This document shows, piece after piece, positions 52,589-61,483 of a stretch of 64,000 bases of DNA. Below the pieces are notes generated by a model. It was not told where the DNA came from, searched no databases, and saw only the letters and a list, made by a program, of their open reading frames with translations. Made by a program: the position numbers and the translations under genes. The DNA comes from Polynucleobacter sp. MG-6-Vaara-E2 (lineage in GTDB: Bacteria; Pseudomonadota; Gammaproteobacteria; Burkholderiales; Burkholderiaceae), in contig NZ_CP061303.1 in the NCBI RefSeq assembly GCF_018687695.1, positions 992,001-1,056,000 of the forward strand. Direction: 5' to 3'. The stretch's first letter is position 1. Each line of letters starts with the position of its first letter.

Positions 52589-52686
52589 TATAATAATTAC
52601 AGGAAACTACCTAGGGATTTGCCCTCGGTACCTCCCACAACAATTATCGATAATTGGTGTTCAATATTTTTAAGAGGAAATTACAA
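52589..52686 (+). promoter_or_regulatory. Promoter and leader of the small lipoprotein
   Basis: TATAAT at 52589-52594 predicts an 85-90 nt leader. The leader contains a perfect 16-bp palindrome, CAATTATC with its reverse complement (52641-52656), and a GAGGA ribosome site before ATG 52687. No convincing -35 is seen. Confidence 0.45.
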
Positions 52687-52857
52687 ATGAAGAAGTCACT
52701 CGTATTCGCTGCAATGTTAGCTATCGCTTTGGCCGCTTGCGGTAAAAAAGAAGAAGCAAAGCCTGCTGAAGCTCCTGCTGCTCCTGCTGCTGAAGCTCCT
52801 GCTGCTGCTCCTGCTGCTCCTGCTGCTGAAGCTCCTGCTGCTGACGCTAAGAAGTAA
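52687..52857 (+). CDS. Small Ala/Pro-rich lipoprotein with tandem repeat
   Basis: A 56-aa lipoprotein. The signal peptide ends LAAC (Cys18), then GKKEEAKP and two identical 12-residue repeats of APAAPAAEAPAA, ending DAKK. The DNA repeat unit is 36 bp and exact. GCT and CCT codons dominate, as in highly expressed genes. It resembles small abundant envelope lipoproteins of unknown role. A longer frame starting 33 bp upstream has no signal-peptide shape. Confidence 0.8.
   Translation: MKKSLVFAAMLAIALAACGKKEEAKPAEAPAAPAAEAPAAAPAAPAAEAPAADAKK
52771..52842 (+). repeat. Exact 36-bp tandem duplication in the small lipoprotein
   Basis: 52771-52806 and 52807-52842 are identical base for base. Each unit is made of GCT, CCT and one GAA codon, itself built from a CCTGCTGCT-like micro-repeat. 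In-frame slippage would change repeat number without breaking the protein. Confidence 0.95.
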
Positions 52858-52872
52858 TCTTCTTCTTGAAGA

Positions 52873-52900
52873 AAAAAAGCCGCTGAAAAGCGGCTTTTTT
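52873..52900. terminator. Bidirectional intrinsic terminator
   Basis: AAAAAAGCCGCT, GAAA loop, AGCGGCTTTTTT between the converging small lipoprotein and bamC genes. Confidence 0.93.
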
Positions 52901-52915
52901 ATTTTGTCCAATGCC

Positions 52916-54061
52916 TTACTTCGATAGCTGATCCGTCAAAATCGTGAGTAACTGAATACCTGCCGGCGTATTTTCAGGTTTACCTTCCCCATCTTGCACA
53001 AAGACAATGGCAGAGTTATCGCCCGTACTCTTTACAACTACCCGGTACTTCTTGGCTTGAAGTTTTGAGTCGTCTTTGCTGCTAAATAGATTAGAAAAGA
53101 AACCTTTTGTATCACCAACATCTTTTGCATTTACGTAGCGAACAAAATAAATACCCTCGGAACGATTGCGATCTTCAACGGTAAAGTTCGAGCGATCTAA
53201 GGCCAGACCCACGTCTCGCCAAGAGCGATCAAAACCAACGCTCAGCTCAATAAAGCCTTTATTCCCAGCCTCTTCGACAAACTTTGCTTTAGGTGTCTTC
53301 GGCCCTAAAGGAGTGGCAACCATGGCTTTAGCCTGCTCTTGCGTCATACCAAGCCGCTCCATCAAGCGAGCTAAAAATACTGCCTCTAACTCTGGATCAT
53401 TAGGGCGTGGTGTCCAGATGGTCGAGAGACATGCGCCCGTAGTATCCGTTACACACTTCTCAATTGCGCCGCGCTGTGTGATGTAGATTTCCGTTTCACC
53501 AGGCTTACTCACTTCTAGGCGGGTCTTGTACTTATCTCGCTCACCAGTGTCATAAATAGAATCAATTGCGCCGCCGATTGTGGAGCGAATCCAGTCCTGT
53601 GCGATCTTGGCACGATTTTCAGCCCAGTCGGTTTCCATAATCCCAGTAGATGGTGAATCTACTACCAATAGGAAACCATTCTCTTGCCAAAAATCTTTTA
53701 CTTGTGGATATAACTCAGGCGCTGGCTTTTCAACCACTAACCACCTGCGCTCACCGTCTTTTGCAATGCGCATTCCTGGAATGCCAGTCATCACATTGCT
53801 TCTCATTTGGGCCGACTTCTTGACGGCCGCATTGTACTCAGACATCGTGGCTGTACCGTCCTGAACGATATAACGACGATCTGCTTGAGCGGTAATTAAA
53901 TCAGGTGGATAAGACAAATTAGGGCCACGAACTGCACCTGAACTCTTATAGTCGACTGTATCGCTGCTGGTGACAGACTTACATGAAATCAAAGTAAAGG
54001 CTGCTGTAAGCAATGCTGCCACCGCGAGGGTTCTGCGTGAGAGTAAAAACAAATTCTTCAT
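52916..54061 (-). CDS. bamC: Outer membrane assembly lipoprotein BamC
   Basis: A 381-aa lipoprotein component of the BAM complex. The signal peptide ends LISC (Cys27), followed by an extended N-terminal segment (YPPDLITAQADRRYIVQDGTATMSEY) and two helix-grip domains, as in BamC. Its start overlaps the dapA stop by 4 bp, and dapA-bamC (dapA-nlpB) is a conserved neighbourhood. Confidence 0.9.
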   Translation of the reverse strand: MKNLFLLSRRTLAVAALLTAAFTLISCKSVTSSDTVDYKSSGAVRGPNLSYPPDLITAQADRRYIVQDGTATMSEYNAAVKKSAQMRSNVMTGIPGMRIAKDGERRWLVVEKPAPELYPQVKDFWQENGFLLVVDSPSTGIMETDWAENRAKIAQDWIRSTIGGAIDSIYDTGERDKYKTRLEVSKPGETEIYITQRGAIEKCVTDTTGACLSTIWTPRPNDPELEAVFLARLMERLGMTQEQAKAMVATPLGPKTPKAKFVEEAGNKGFIELSVGFDRSWRDVGLALDRSNFTVEDRNRSEGIYFVRYVNAKDVGDTKGFFSNLFSSKDDSKLQAKKYRVVVKSTGDNSAIVFVQDGEGKPENTPAGIQLLTILTDQLSK

Positions 54062-54981
54062 AGTAAGTTGGCCTGTTTTAATGCTGCCTTCAAAGGCTCT
54101 CTTAGTGAGTTGCTTAAAGGGGTTAAGGGCAAACGAATACCAGCGGTAATCTTGCCCATTTCATGGAGAGCCCACTTAACCGGAATAGGGTTAGCTTCGG
54201 TGAACATCGCTTTATGCACTGTAATCAATTGGTATTGGATTTCGCGCGTGCGCTTTACGTCATCAGACATGGCAGCAACACATAACTCATGCATCAGACG
54301 TGGCGCCACATTGGCGGTAACAGAGATATTTCCCTTGCCGCCCATCAGCATCAACATAGCTGCAGTGAGGTCATCACCAGAAAATACTGAGAAATTGCTA
54401 TGCCCAGCGTGCTTAAGCTCATTAATCAATAAGGTGCTGCGCTCTAGGCTACCAGTGGCATCTTTAATTCCAATCACCCCTGGCACAGCTGCTAGGCGAA
54501 CCACGGTATCTCCAGCCAAATCAGCAACGGTTCGGCCTGGCACGTTATACAAAATGACTGGCAAATCTACTGACTCGGCAATCTTCTTGAAGTGTGCATA
54601 CATACCCTCTTGGGTAGGCTTGTTGTAATAGGGAACGACTTGCAAGCTTGCATCAGCACCAACCTTTTTGGCAAACTCAGTCAATTCAATTGCCTCGGCA
54701 GTGGAATTACCACCAGTGCCAGCAATCACCGGAATGCGACCTGCAATATGATCAACCGTGACACGAATTAACTCGCAATGCTCTTCTACGGAAACCGTTG
54801 GAGATTCGCCGCTGGTACCAACAATAACAATCCCGTCGGTACCTTCAGCGACATGCCAATCAAGCAAAGATTTCAGGCTAGAAAAGTCCAAGCTACCATC
54901 TTCAAACATGGGTGTGACGATTGCCGGCATGCTGCCAGAAATGGTCTTTTTACTACCTTTGGAATGGGCTGTATTGATCAC
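54058..54981 (-). CDS. dapA: 4-hydroxy-tetrahydrodipicolinate synthase
   Basis: A 307-aa TIM-barrel lyase that condenses pyruvate with aspartate semialdehyde in lysine/diaminopimelate synthesis. Schiff-base K173 is in GIKDATG; Y145 is in LYNVPGR, and GTSGESPTVS is near residue 55. Upstream of bamC with a 4-bp overlap. An N-terminal extension of about 15 residues precedes the usual start, so the true ATG may be M18. Confidence 0.95.
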   Translation of the reverse strand: MINTAHSKGSKKTISGSMPAIVTPMFEDGSLDFSSLKSLLDWHVAEGTDGIVIVGTSGESPTVSVEEHCELIRVTVDHIAGRIPVIAGTGGNSTAEAIELTEFAKKVGADASLQVVPYYNKPTQEGMYAHFKKIAESVDLPVILYNVPGRTVADLAGDTVVRLAAVPGVIGIKDATGSLERSTLLINELKHAGHSNFSVFSGDDLTAAMLMLMGGKGNISVTANVAPRLMHELCVAAMSDDVKRTREIQYQLITVHKAMFTEANPIPVKWALHEMGKITAGIRLPLTPLSNSLREPLKAALKQANLL

Positions 54982-55041
54982 CGAACGTATACCGATTTTT
55001 TAGCTGTCTTAACCCTGAAATTGTAACGGAATGCGCCCTTT

Positions 55042-55569
55042 TTACCCTGCTTTTACAGCACATAGGCGCTGAACCATAGCTGGTTTGGGTTCGTCTGTAT
55101 AAATGTCCTCGTAGGCGAGGACTTTCATGCTGTGGCGACCTGCAAAATTGAGCAATTCCCCTGTATTTAAAAGGAAATTAGGGTTAGATGGTTTTCCAAA
55201 CTGGGCATTGCCCTGAGCGAAGGTTTCGTAGATCAAAATGCCTCCCTGAGCCAGCATAGAGGGCAAGCGATCCATATGGGGTTGGTATAAGTAATTCGTC
55301 ACCACGATGCCACTAAATTGCAGGTTCTCTAGGGGCCATTCCTCAAGCTCTAAATTCAGAGATCTCGTCTCAACCAGGAAATGCTTGTTTTGCTCAAGTG
55401 CAGTCACATCCTGATCGACGGCCATGACCGAATATCCCAATTGCGCTAAATAGTTTGTATGGCGACCGCCCCCGCAAGCAAGATCTAGAACCAAACCATC
55501 TTTGGGGATCTGAGAAGCAAAACGCTTCACCCAAGGTGAAGCGTTTATTTGAGCATCATGATGATTCAC
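55042..55569 (-). CDS. Class I SAM-dependent methyltransferase
   Basis: A 175-aa methyltransferase with motif I VLDLACGGGRHTNYLA and motif II VMAVDQD. The short length and sequence resemble TehB-like/DUF small methyltransferases. Its substrate is unknown. It lies 13 bp after trpS and before dapA on the same strand. Confidence 0.8.
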   Translation of the reverse strand: MNHHDAQINASPWVKRFASQIPKDGLVLDLACGGGRHTNYLAQLGYSVMAVDQDVTALEQNKHFLVETRSLNLELEEWPLENLQFSGIVVTNYLYQPHMDRLPSMLAQGGILIYETFAQGNAQFGKPSNPNFLLNTGELLNFAGRHSMKVLAYEDIYTDEPKPAMVQRLCAVKAG

Positions 55570-55582
55570 TATGAGGGACGCC

Positions 55583-56785
55583 TTAATCGTATGCTAAGCC
55601 CATTGCTTCACGAACCTCGCGCATCGTTTCTTGGGCAACCTTACGGGCCTTATCGCAACCGTCTGCAATGATGGAGCGTAATAAGCTGGGGTCATCCAAA
55701 TATTTTTGAGCACGTTCAAACATAGGCTGTTGCTCTGCCAAGATTGCATCAATCACAGGTTGCTTGCATTCCAAGCATCCAATACCGGCAGATTTGCAAC
55801 CCTTATCCACCCACTGCTTTGTCTCTTCACTGGAATAAACGGTATGTAATTGCCATACCGGACAGCGCGCAGGATCACCAGCATCTGTTCTGCGCACACG
55901 AGCGGGATCGGTTGGCATGGTTCGAATCTTTTTAATCACTTCTTCTGGTTGCTCACGAATGCTAATGGTGTTGCCATAAGACTTAGACATTTTTTGTCCG
56001 TCAATGCCTGGCATGCGTGAGGCTGAAGTAAGCAATGCTTGAGGTTCAGGCAGAATAATTTTGCGTGCGCCCTCGAGGAAACCAAAGAGTCGTTCACGAT
56101 CTGCCATCGATAAACTTTGAGCCTCTTGTAGTAGCGCCTTAGCTTGTTCTAGGGCCTCATCATCGCCACGCTCTTGGAATGCAACTCGTAACTCTAAATA
56201 CATCTTGGCACGTTTACTGCCAAGTTTTTTCACAGCCTCAAGTGCCTTCTCTTCAAAACCAGGCTCGCGACCATAAAGGTAGTTAAAGCGACGCGCAACT
56301 TCACGAGTCATTTCCACATGGGGCACCTGATCTTCACCTACTGGGACATGCTGTGCACGGTATATCAAGATATCGGCAGCCTGTAGCAATGGGTAGCCCA
56401 GGAAACCATAAGTCTGCAGATCTTTTTCTTTGAGCTTCTCAATCTGATCTTTGTAGGTTGGAACCCGCTCTAACCAGCCTAATGGAGTACCCATTGAGAG
56501 CAATAGAAATAGTTCTGCATGCTCAGGCACTTTACTTTGAATAAATAAAGTTGCTTGATTTGGGTCGACACCAGCTGCTAACCAATCAATCACCATATCC
56601 CAAACGGATTGCTCAATCACATCTGGGGTTTCATAGTGAGTGGTTAATGCATGCCAGTCAGCAACAAAGAAGAAGCAGGGATATTCAGATTGCAGGCGCA
56701 CCCAATTCTTTAATACACCATGGTAATGACCAAGATGCAAATTGCCCGTAGGCCGCATACCAGATAGAACACGTTCAGCAAACAT
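55583..56785 (-). CDS. trpS: Tryptophanyl-tRNA synthetase (with four-Cys cluster motif)
   Basis: A 400-aa class Ic synthetase: GMRPTGNLHLGH (HIGH motif, residues 17-20) and GQKMSKS (266-269). An insertion of about 75 residues between 175 and 250 lengthens it over the E. coli enzyme (334 aa). C308, C330, C337 and C340 form C-x21-C-x6-C-x2-C, very close to the [4Fe-4S] motif of Thermotoga TrpRS. Iron-sulfur binding here is therefore an inference from spacing. Confidence 0.93.
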   Translation of the reverse strand: MFAERVLSGMRPTGNLHLGHYHGVLKNWVRLQSEYPCFFFVADWHALTTHYETPDVIEQSVWDMVIDWLAAGVDPNQATLFIQSKVPEHAELFLLLSMGTPLGWLERVPTYKDQIEKLKEKDLQTYGFLGYPLLQAADILIYRAQHVPVGEDQVPHVEMTREVARRFNYLYGREPGFEEKALEAVKKLGSKRAKMYLELRVAFQERGDDEALEQAKALLQEAQSLSMADRERLFGFLEGARKIILPEPQALLTSASRMPGIDGQKMSKSYGNTISIREQPEEVIKKIRTMPTDPARVRRTDAGDPARCPVWQLHTVYSSEETKQWVDKGCKSAGIGCLECKQPVIDAILAEQQPMFERAQKYLDDPSLLRSIIADGCDKARKVAQETMREVREAMGLAYD

Positions 56786-56816
56786 CGTTTTTCTTTGTCT
56801 TTATTGTGAATTGAAA

Positions 56817-57665
56817 TTAATGGAATACAGACCAAACTGGTGTTAGATGATCTGGCAAATGCGGCAAGGTGCCCAAGTCAATATGGCTTTCATTTGGATC
56901 ATGAAAATCAGAACCGCGGGATGCCAAAAATCCATATTGCTGTGCAATCTTGGCATAGGTCTTGTATTGGTCTGGACTATGACTACCAGTAATGACCTCG
57001 ATGCCAAGACCCCCTAGCTCTTTAAAGTGCTTGTACAGCTCGTCCATCTGCATCGCATTAAAGTTATAGCGACCTGGATGTGCAATAACAGCGACACCGC
57101 CTGCAGCCTTAATCCACGATACAGCATCATCTAATTTGGCCCACATATGGGGTACATAGCCAGGCTTATCTTCTACCAAATAATTTTTGAAGACATGCTC
57201 CGTGTCCTTACAAACACCCTGCTCAACCAAATACCTCGCAAAGTGCGTTCTCGAAATCAAATCATGATTACCTGCGAAATGTAAGGCGCCTTCATAAGCA
57301 CCCGGAATTCCAACTTTGAGCAATTGCTCAGCCATTAACTTGGCACGATTACCGCGTCCTGCACGGGTACTGCGCAAACCCTCAATGATGCCTTGATGAT
57401 TAGCATCAATACCCAGACCCACAATATGAATCGTTTGCCCCATCCAAGTAACAGAGATTTCTACGCCAGCCAAGTAGTCCAGATTGATTGCGCTGGCTGC
57501 GGCTTTAGCACGCTGTTGACCGCCTAACTCATCATGATCAGTTAGCGCCCATAAAGTTACGCCATTAGCCTTGGCACGCACAGCCAAAGCTTCGGGCGTC
57601 AAGGTGCCATCAGAGACCACAGAGTGGCAATGTAAATCGGCATTTAAGGTGGATAAGCTACTCAT
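56817..57665 (-). CDS. PHP-domain phosphoesterase (RNase AM / YciV type)
   Basis: A 282-aa PHP-domain metal-dependent phosphoesterase. The HxH motif is DLHCHSVVSDG, followed by LTDHDELGG, AHPGRYN and RGSDFHDPNE, all trinuclear metal ligands. YciV-like enzymes hydrolyse 3',5'-nucleoside bisphosphates and trim RNA 5' ends. It lies between trpS and zapE on the same strand. Confidence 0.88.
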   Translation of the reverse strand: MSSLSTLNADLHCHSVVSDGTLTPEALAVRAKANGVTLWALTDHDELGGQQRAKAAASAINLDYLAGVEISVTWMGQTIHIVGLGIDANHQGIIEGLRSTRAGRGNRAKLMAEQLLKVGIPGAYEGALHFAGNHDLISRTHFARYLVEQGVCKDTEHVFKNYLVEDKPGYVPHMWAKLDDAVSWIKAAGGVAVIAHPGRYNFNAMQMDELYKHFKELGGLGIEVITGSHSPDQYKTYAKIAQQYGFLASRGSDFHDPNESHIDLGTLPHLPDHLTPVWSVFH

Positions 57666-57674
57666 GACCCTATT

Positions 57675-58778
57675 TTAGGTCAAGCTGGTATCAATTACCC
57701 GGCGTGGCGCATCAAGGTAGTCACGAGACTGCATCTCAATCAAGCGGGACACCGTTCTTGAGAATTCTGCGGTAATTTGGCCTTCTGTGTATAAATCTGG
57801 GGCTGGGACCTCAGCTGACAAGATGAGCTTAATTTTGTGGTCATACAGCACATCAATTAACCAAATAAAACGGCGTGCTTCATTGGTCATTCTGGGTGGC
57901 ATATAAGGCACTCCAGACAAAATGACCGTATGAAACTGATTTGCGATTTCTAAATAGTCATTTTGTGAACGAGGTCCACAACACAGAGTTTGAAAATCAA
58001 ACCACACTACACCATCAGCCATATGAAGTGGTCGTAACTCGCGGGACTCAATATACAAGACTGGGCTGCGAGCTTCTTTTTGATTGCCAATCAGCGTTTG
58101 AAACATTTGACCCAAGGTCGCCTGCGTTTCTGCATTCACAGGCGTTAAGTAGGCCTCAACTTGTGCCATCTGTACGCGGCGGTAATCATTGCCTGCATCC
58201 ACGTTTAGAACATCTAACTTTTCTTCAAGCAACTTGATGGCCGGAATCAAACGATCACGATGCAAGCCATTTGGATAGAGTTGGTCTGGGCGGTAATTTG
58301 AGGTCATCACAAATTGAACCCGATCAGCAAATAACGCATCGAGTAGACGATATAGAATCATCGCGTCGGCAATGTCATTGATGTGAAACTCATCAAAACA
58401 TATTAAGCGGTAACGCTTGGATATCCGCTTTGCAAGCTCGTCTAACGGATCTGAGAGGCCCGAGAGCTCATGCAACTCACGATGCACTTCGCGCATGAAT
58501 TCATGAAAGTGGATGCGGATCTTTTTCTCTAGTGGCGAGGCTGCGTAGAAGCAGTCCATCAAGAACGATTTACCTCGCCCTACACCACCCCATAAATACA
58601 GTCCGCGAGGGAGATTGGGCTTGAAGATTTTTTTCTTGAGAGTGTTGCTGCGGATTTCCTTGTATGCAATCCATTCATCCTCGCATTGTTGCAAACGCTC
58701 AACAGCACGAAGCTGCGCGGGATCGCTGTGATACCCGCGCGCTTTTAATTCCTGCTTGTAATACTCAATAGTTTTCAA
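57675..58778 (-). CDS. zapE: Cell-division AFG1-like ATPase ZapE
   Basis: A 367-aa P-loop ATPase with Walker A GGVGRGKS at residues 64-71, Walker B LICFDEFHINDIADA, and VQFVMTSNYRPDQLYPNGLHRDRLIPA, the AFG1/ZapE signature. ZapE modulates FtsZ rings under stress. It is immediately downstream of lpdA (start and stop adjacent), so it is probably on the 2-oxoglutarate dehydrogenase transcript, a common arrangement in betaproteobacteria. Confidence 0.92.
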   Translation of the reverse strand: MKTIEYYKQELKARGYHSDPAQLRAVERLQQCEDEWIAYKEIRSNTLKKKIFKPNLPRGLYLWGGVGRGKSFLMDCFYAASPLEKKIRIHFHEFMREVHRELHELSGLSDPLDELAKRISKRYRLICFDEFHINDIADAMILYRLLDALFADRVQFVMTSNYRPDQLYPNGLHRDRLIPAIKLLEEKLDVLNVDAGNDYRRVQMAQVEAYLTPVNAETQATLGQMFQTLIGNQKEARSPVLYIESRELRPLHMADGVVWFDFQTLCCGPRSQNDYLEIANQFHTVILSGVPYMPPRMTNEARRFIWLIDVLYDHKIKLILSAEVPAPDLYTEGQITAEFSRTVSRLIEMQSRDYLDAPRRVIDTSLT

Positions 58779-60215
58779 TTACATATTGAGTGCGCGTTGA
58801 TCTGTCGCTAATGCTGCTTCGCGCATCAATTCTGACAAGCTTGGGTGCGGATGACAGATACGTGCAATATCTTCTGCTGCTGCTTTGAATTCCATGGCTA
58901 CAGCGGCTTCAGCGATTAAATCAGAAGCATTTGGCCCAATGATGTGAACACCGAGAATCTCATCGGTTTTCGCATCAGCCAATACTTTGATAAAGCCATC
59001 GGAGCGGCCCATACCTAAGGCCCGTCCGTTAGCTGCAAATGGGAATTGACCTGCTTTATAAGCAACGCCTGCCTCTTTAAGTGCTTGCTCTGTTTTACCA
59101 ACCCAAGCAATTTCAGGATCGGTGTAGATCACCCAAGGAATGCAGTTGTAATCAATATGAGGTTTTTGTCCAGCAATCACTTCAGCAGCCAAAACACCTT
59201 CGTCTTCTGCTTTGTGAGCCAACATTGGCCCACGCACTACGTCACCTACCGCGTAAACACCAGGCGCTGCAGTTGCGCAAGTATGATCATCAATTGGAAT
59301 AAAACCACGCTCATCTACCTTGAGGCCAATCTTTTCTAGGCCTAATTTGTCAGTGTTTGGAATGCGACCTACAGACACGATCAAGCGATCACACTCTAAT
59401 TTGGCAGCTTTACCAGCGCTATCGGTGTAGTTAACCACTACACCTTTCTTATCTGCCTTAACATCACCGATCTTCACACCCATATTGATGTTCAAACCTT
59501 GTTTTACGAAAAGCTTTTGTGCTTCTTTGGCAATACTGACATCGCAAGCAGCCAAGAATGAAGGTAATGCCTCAAGCACAGTCACTTCAGAACCGAGGCG
59601 ACGCCATACAGAACCAAGCTCCAATCCAATGACGCCGGCGCCAATCACGCCAAGTTTCTTAGGCACAGAATCAAACTTCAGGGCACCTTCGTTATCACAG
59701 ATCAAGACGTTATCTACTGGCAAGCCAGGTAGGTGACGTGCTTTAGATCCAGTAGCAATAATCACATTCTTCGCAGAAACAGTCTCTTTGTCTTTGCCAT
59801 CAATTTTGACTTGATAGCCATCAGCACCCTTGCCTTCAAAAGAAGCATGACCTTTTAGCAAAGTAATCTTGTTCTTGCGGAACAAATATTGAATACCGCC
59901 AGTCATCTTGGTAACGATGTCATCTTTACGAGAAACCATCTTCTTGGAATCAATGCTGACTGAGCCAACTTTGATGCCATGATCAGCAGCATGATGACCA
60001 ATCTTCTCGAATTCTTCGGAGGACGCCAACAAGGCTTTAGACGGAATACAACCTACGTTTAAGCAAGTACCACCTAAGCGTGGCTCACCCTTAGGATCGT
60101 CATAAGCATTAGATTCGGCACAGGCAACCTTAAAACCGAGTTGCGCTGCGCGGATTGCAGCGATATAGCCACCAGGGCCACCACCAATTACGAGTACATC
60201 AAAAGCTTGGCTCAT
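58779..60215 (-). CDS. lpdA: Dihydrolipoyl dehydrogenase (E3)
   Basis: A 478-aa FAD/NAD disulfide oxidoreductase. The redox pair is C51 and C56 in GGTCLNVGCIPSK, the FAD motif GGGPGGYIAA is at residues 11-20, and the catalytic His-Glu pair is in HPHPSLSE near the C-terminus. No lipoyl domain. It follows sucB by 12 bp as the E3 of the 2-oxoglutarate dehydrogenase complex. Confidence 0.96.
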   Translation of the reverse strand: MSQAFDVLVIGGGPGGYIAAIRAAQLGFKVACAESNAYDDPKGEPRLGGTCLNVGCIPSKALLASSEEFEKIGHHAADHGIKVGSVSIDSKKMVSRKDDIVTKMTGGIQYLFRKNKITLLKGHASFEGKGADGYQVKIDGKDKETVSAKNVIIATGSKARHLPGLPVDNVLICDNEGALKFDSVPKKLGVIGAGVIGLELGSVWRRLGSEVTVLEALPSFLAACDVSIAKEAQKLFVKQGLNINMGVKIGDVKADKKGVVVNYTDSAGKAAKLECDRLIVSVGRIPNTDKLGLEKIGLKVDERGFIPIDDHTCATAAPGVYAVGDVVRGPMLAHKAEDEGVLAAEVIAGQKPHIDYNCIPWVIYTDPEIAWVGKTEQALKEAGVAYKAGQFPFAANGRALGMGRSDGFIKVLADAKTDEILGVHIIGPNASDLIAEAAVAMEFKAAAEDIARICHPHPSLSELMREAALATDQRALNM

Positions 60216-60227
60216 GATCTTCCCTTC

Positions 60228-61439
60228 TTACAAATCAAGGAGAAGACGCGAAGGATCTTCTAAAGCATCCTTCATGGCAACCAATCCAAGCACAGCCTCT
60301 CGACCGTCAATGATGCGATGGTCATAAGACAAAGCTAGGTAATTAATTGGGCGAACCACAACTTGACCGTTTTCAACTACAGCACGGTCTTTAGTTGCAT
60401 GAATACCGAGAATCGCTGATTGTGGTGGGTTGATGATTGGTGTGGAGAGCATTGATCCGAATACACCACCGTTAGAGATGGAGAATGTACCGCCAGTCAA
60501 CTCTTCAATCGACAACTTACCCTCACGAGCCTTAACACCAAACTCTGCAATCTTCTTCTCAATGTCAGCCAAATTCATTTGATCAACGTCACGCAGAATC
60601 GGAACCACCAAGCCGCGCGGTGAGCTCACAGCGATACCGATATCAAAGTAACCGTGGTAAACAATGTCATTGCCATCAACGGAAGCATTGAGTAATGGGA
60701 ATTTCTTCAGAGCATGGGTAGCTGCTTTAACGAAGAAAGACATAAAGCCTAGTTTGACGCCATGAGTCTTTTCAAACTGATCTTTGTACTTGTTACGCAA
60801 TGCGATCACTGGACCCATGTTGACTTCATTGAATGTGGTCAATATGGCATTGTTAGCCTGTGACTCAAGCAAACGTTCTGCAATACGAGCACGTAAGCGG
60901 CTCATTGGAACGCGCTCTTCTGGACGGTCACCAGTTGGAATTGGTGCGCTTGGCAATGCAGCAGATTTAGCGCCGCCTGCAGAGGCATTTAATGCATCAC
61001 CTTTGGTAATGCGGCCATCACGACCAGAGCCGGCAACTTGACTTGCATCTACACCCTTTTCAGCAAGGATCTTGCTTGCTGATGGTGACGCAGCTGCACC
61101 TGAAGCTTTCGCTGCTGGCGCTGCAGCTTTAGCTGGAGCGGCTGCTGGTGCTGCAGCAGGAGCAGGAGCGGCAGCGGCTGGAGCTGCAGAGGCTACTGCA
61201 GTACTATCAATTTTTGCAATCAACTGCTCTGCAACGACAGTGCCACCATCAGCCACTACGATCTCTGTCAATACACCAGCAGAAGGTGCTGGTACTTCAA
61301 GAACCACTTTATCTGTTTCGATTTCGATCAAGATCTCGTCTTGACCAACCGCATCACCAACCTTCTTTTTCCATTGCAATAAAGTTGCCTCAGCAACTGA
61401 TTCTGAGAGTTGTGGAACTTTAACTTCGAAAATAGCCAT
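60228..61439 (-). CDS. sucB: 2-oxoglutarate dehydrogenase E2 (dihydrolipoyl succinyltransferase)
   Basis: A 403-aa E2. One lipoyl domain with K44 in ETDKVVLEVP, an Ala/Pro linker (about 83-118), an E3-binding domain (about 119-155, ASPSASKILAEKGVDASQVAGSGRDGRITKGD), and the acyltransferase core ending with YDHRIIDGREAV (catalytic His). It lies between sucA and lpdA. Often named odhB. Confidence 0.96.
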   Translation of the reverse strand: MAIFEVKVPQLSESVAEATLLQWKKKVGDAVGQDEILIEIETDKVVLEVPAPSAGVLTEIVVADGGTVVAEQLIAKIDSTAVASAAPAAAAPAPAAAPAAAPAKAAAPAAKASGAAASPSASKILAEKGVDASQVAGSGRDGRITKGDALNASAGGAKSAALPSAPIPTGDRPEERVPMSRLRARIAERLLESQANNAILTTFNEVNMGPVIALRNKYKDQFEKTHGVKLGFMSFFVKAATHALKKFPLLNASVDGNDIVYHGYFDIGIAVSSPRGLVVPILRDVDQMNLADIEKKIAEFGVKAREGKLSIEELTGGTFSISNGGVFGSMLSTPIINPPQSAILGIHATKDRAVVENGQVVVRPINYLALSYDHRIIDGREAVLGLVAMKDALEDPSRLLLDL

Positions 61440-61483
61440 GATTAATCCTGTTTATAAATATGTATGTTGAGTAATGAAAACGA

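Noticed and set aside
54068..54628. 186-codon open frame antisense to dapA
   Set aside because: Mirror of the dapA codon pattern, with no protein family features.
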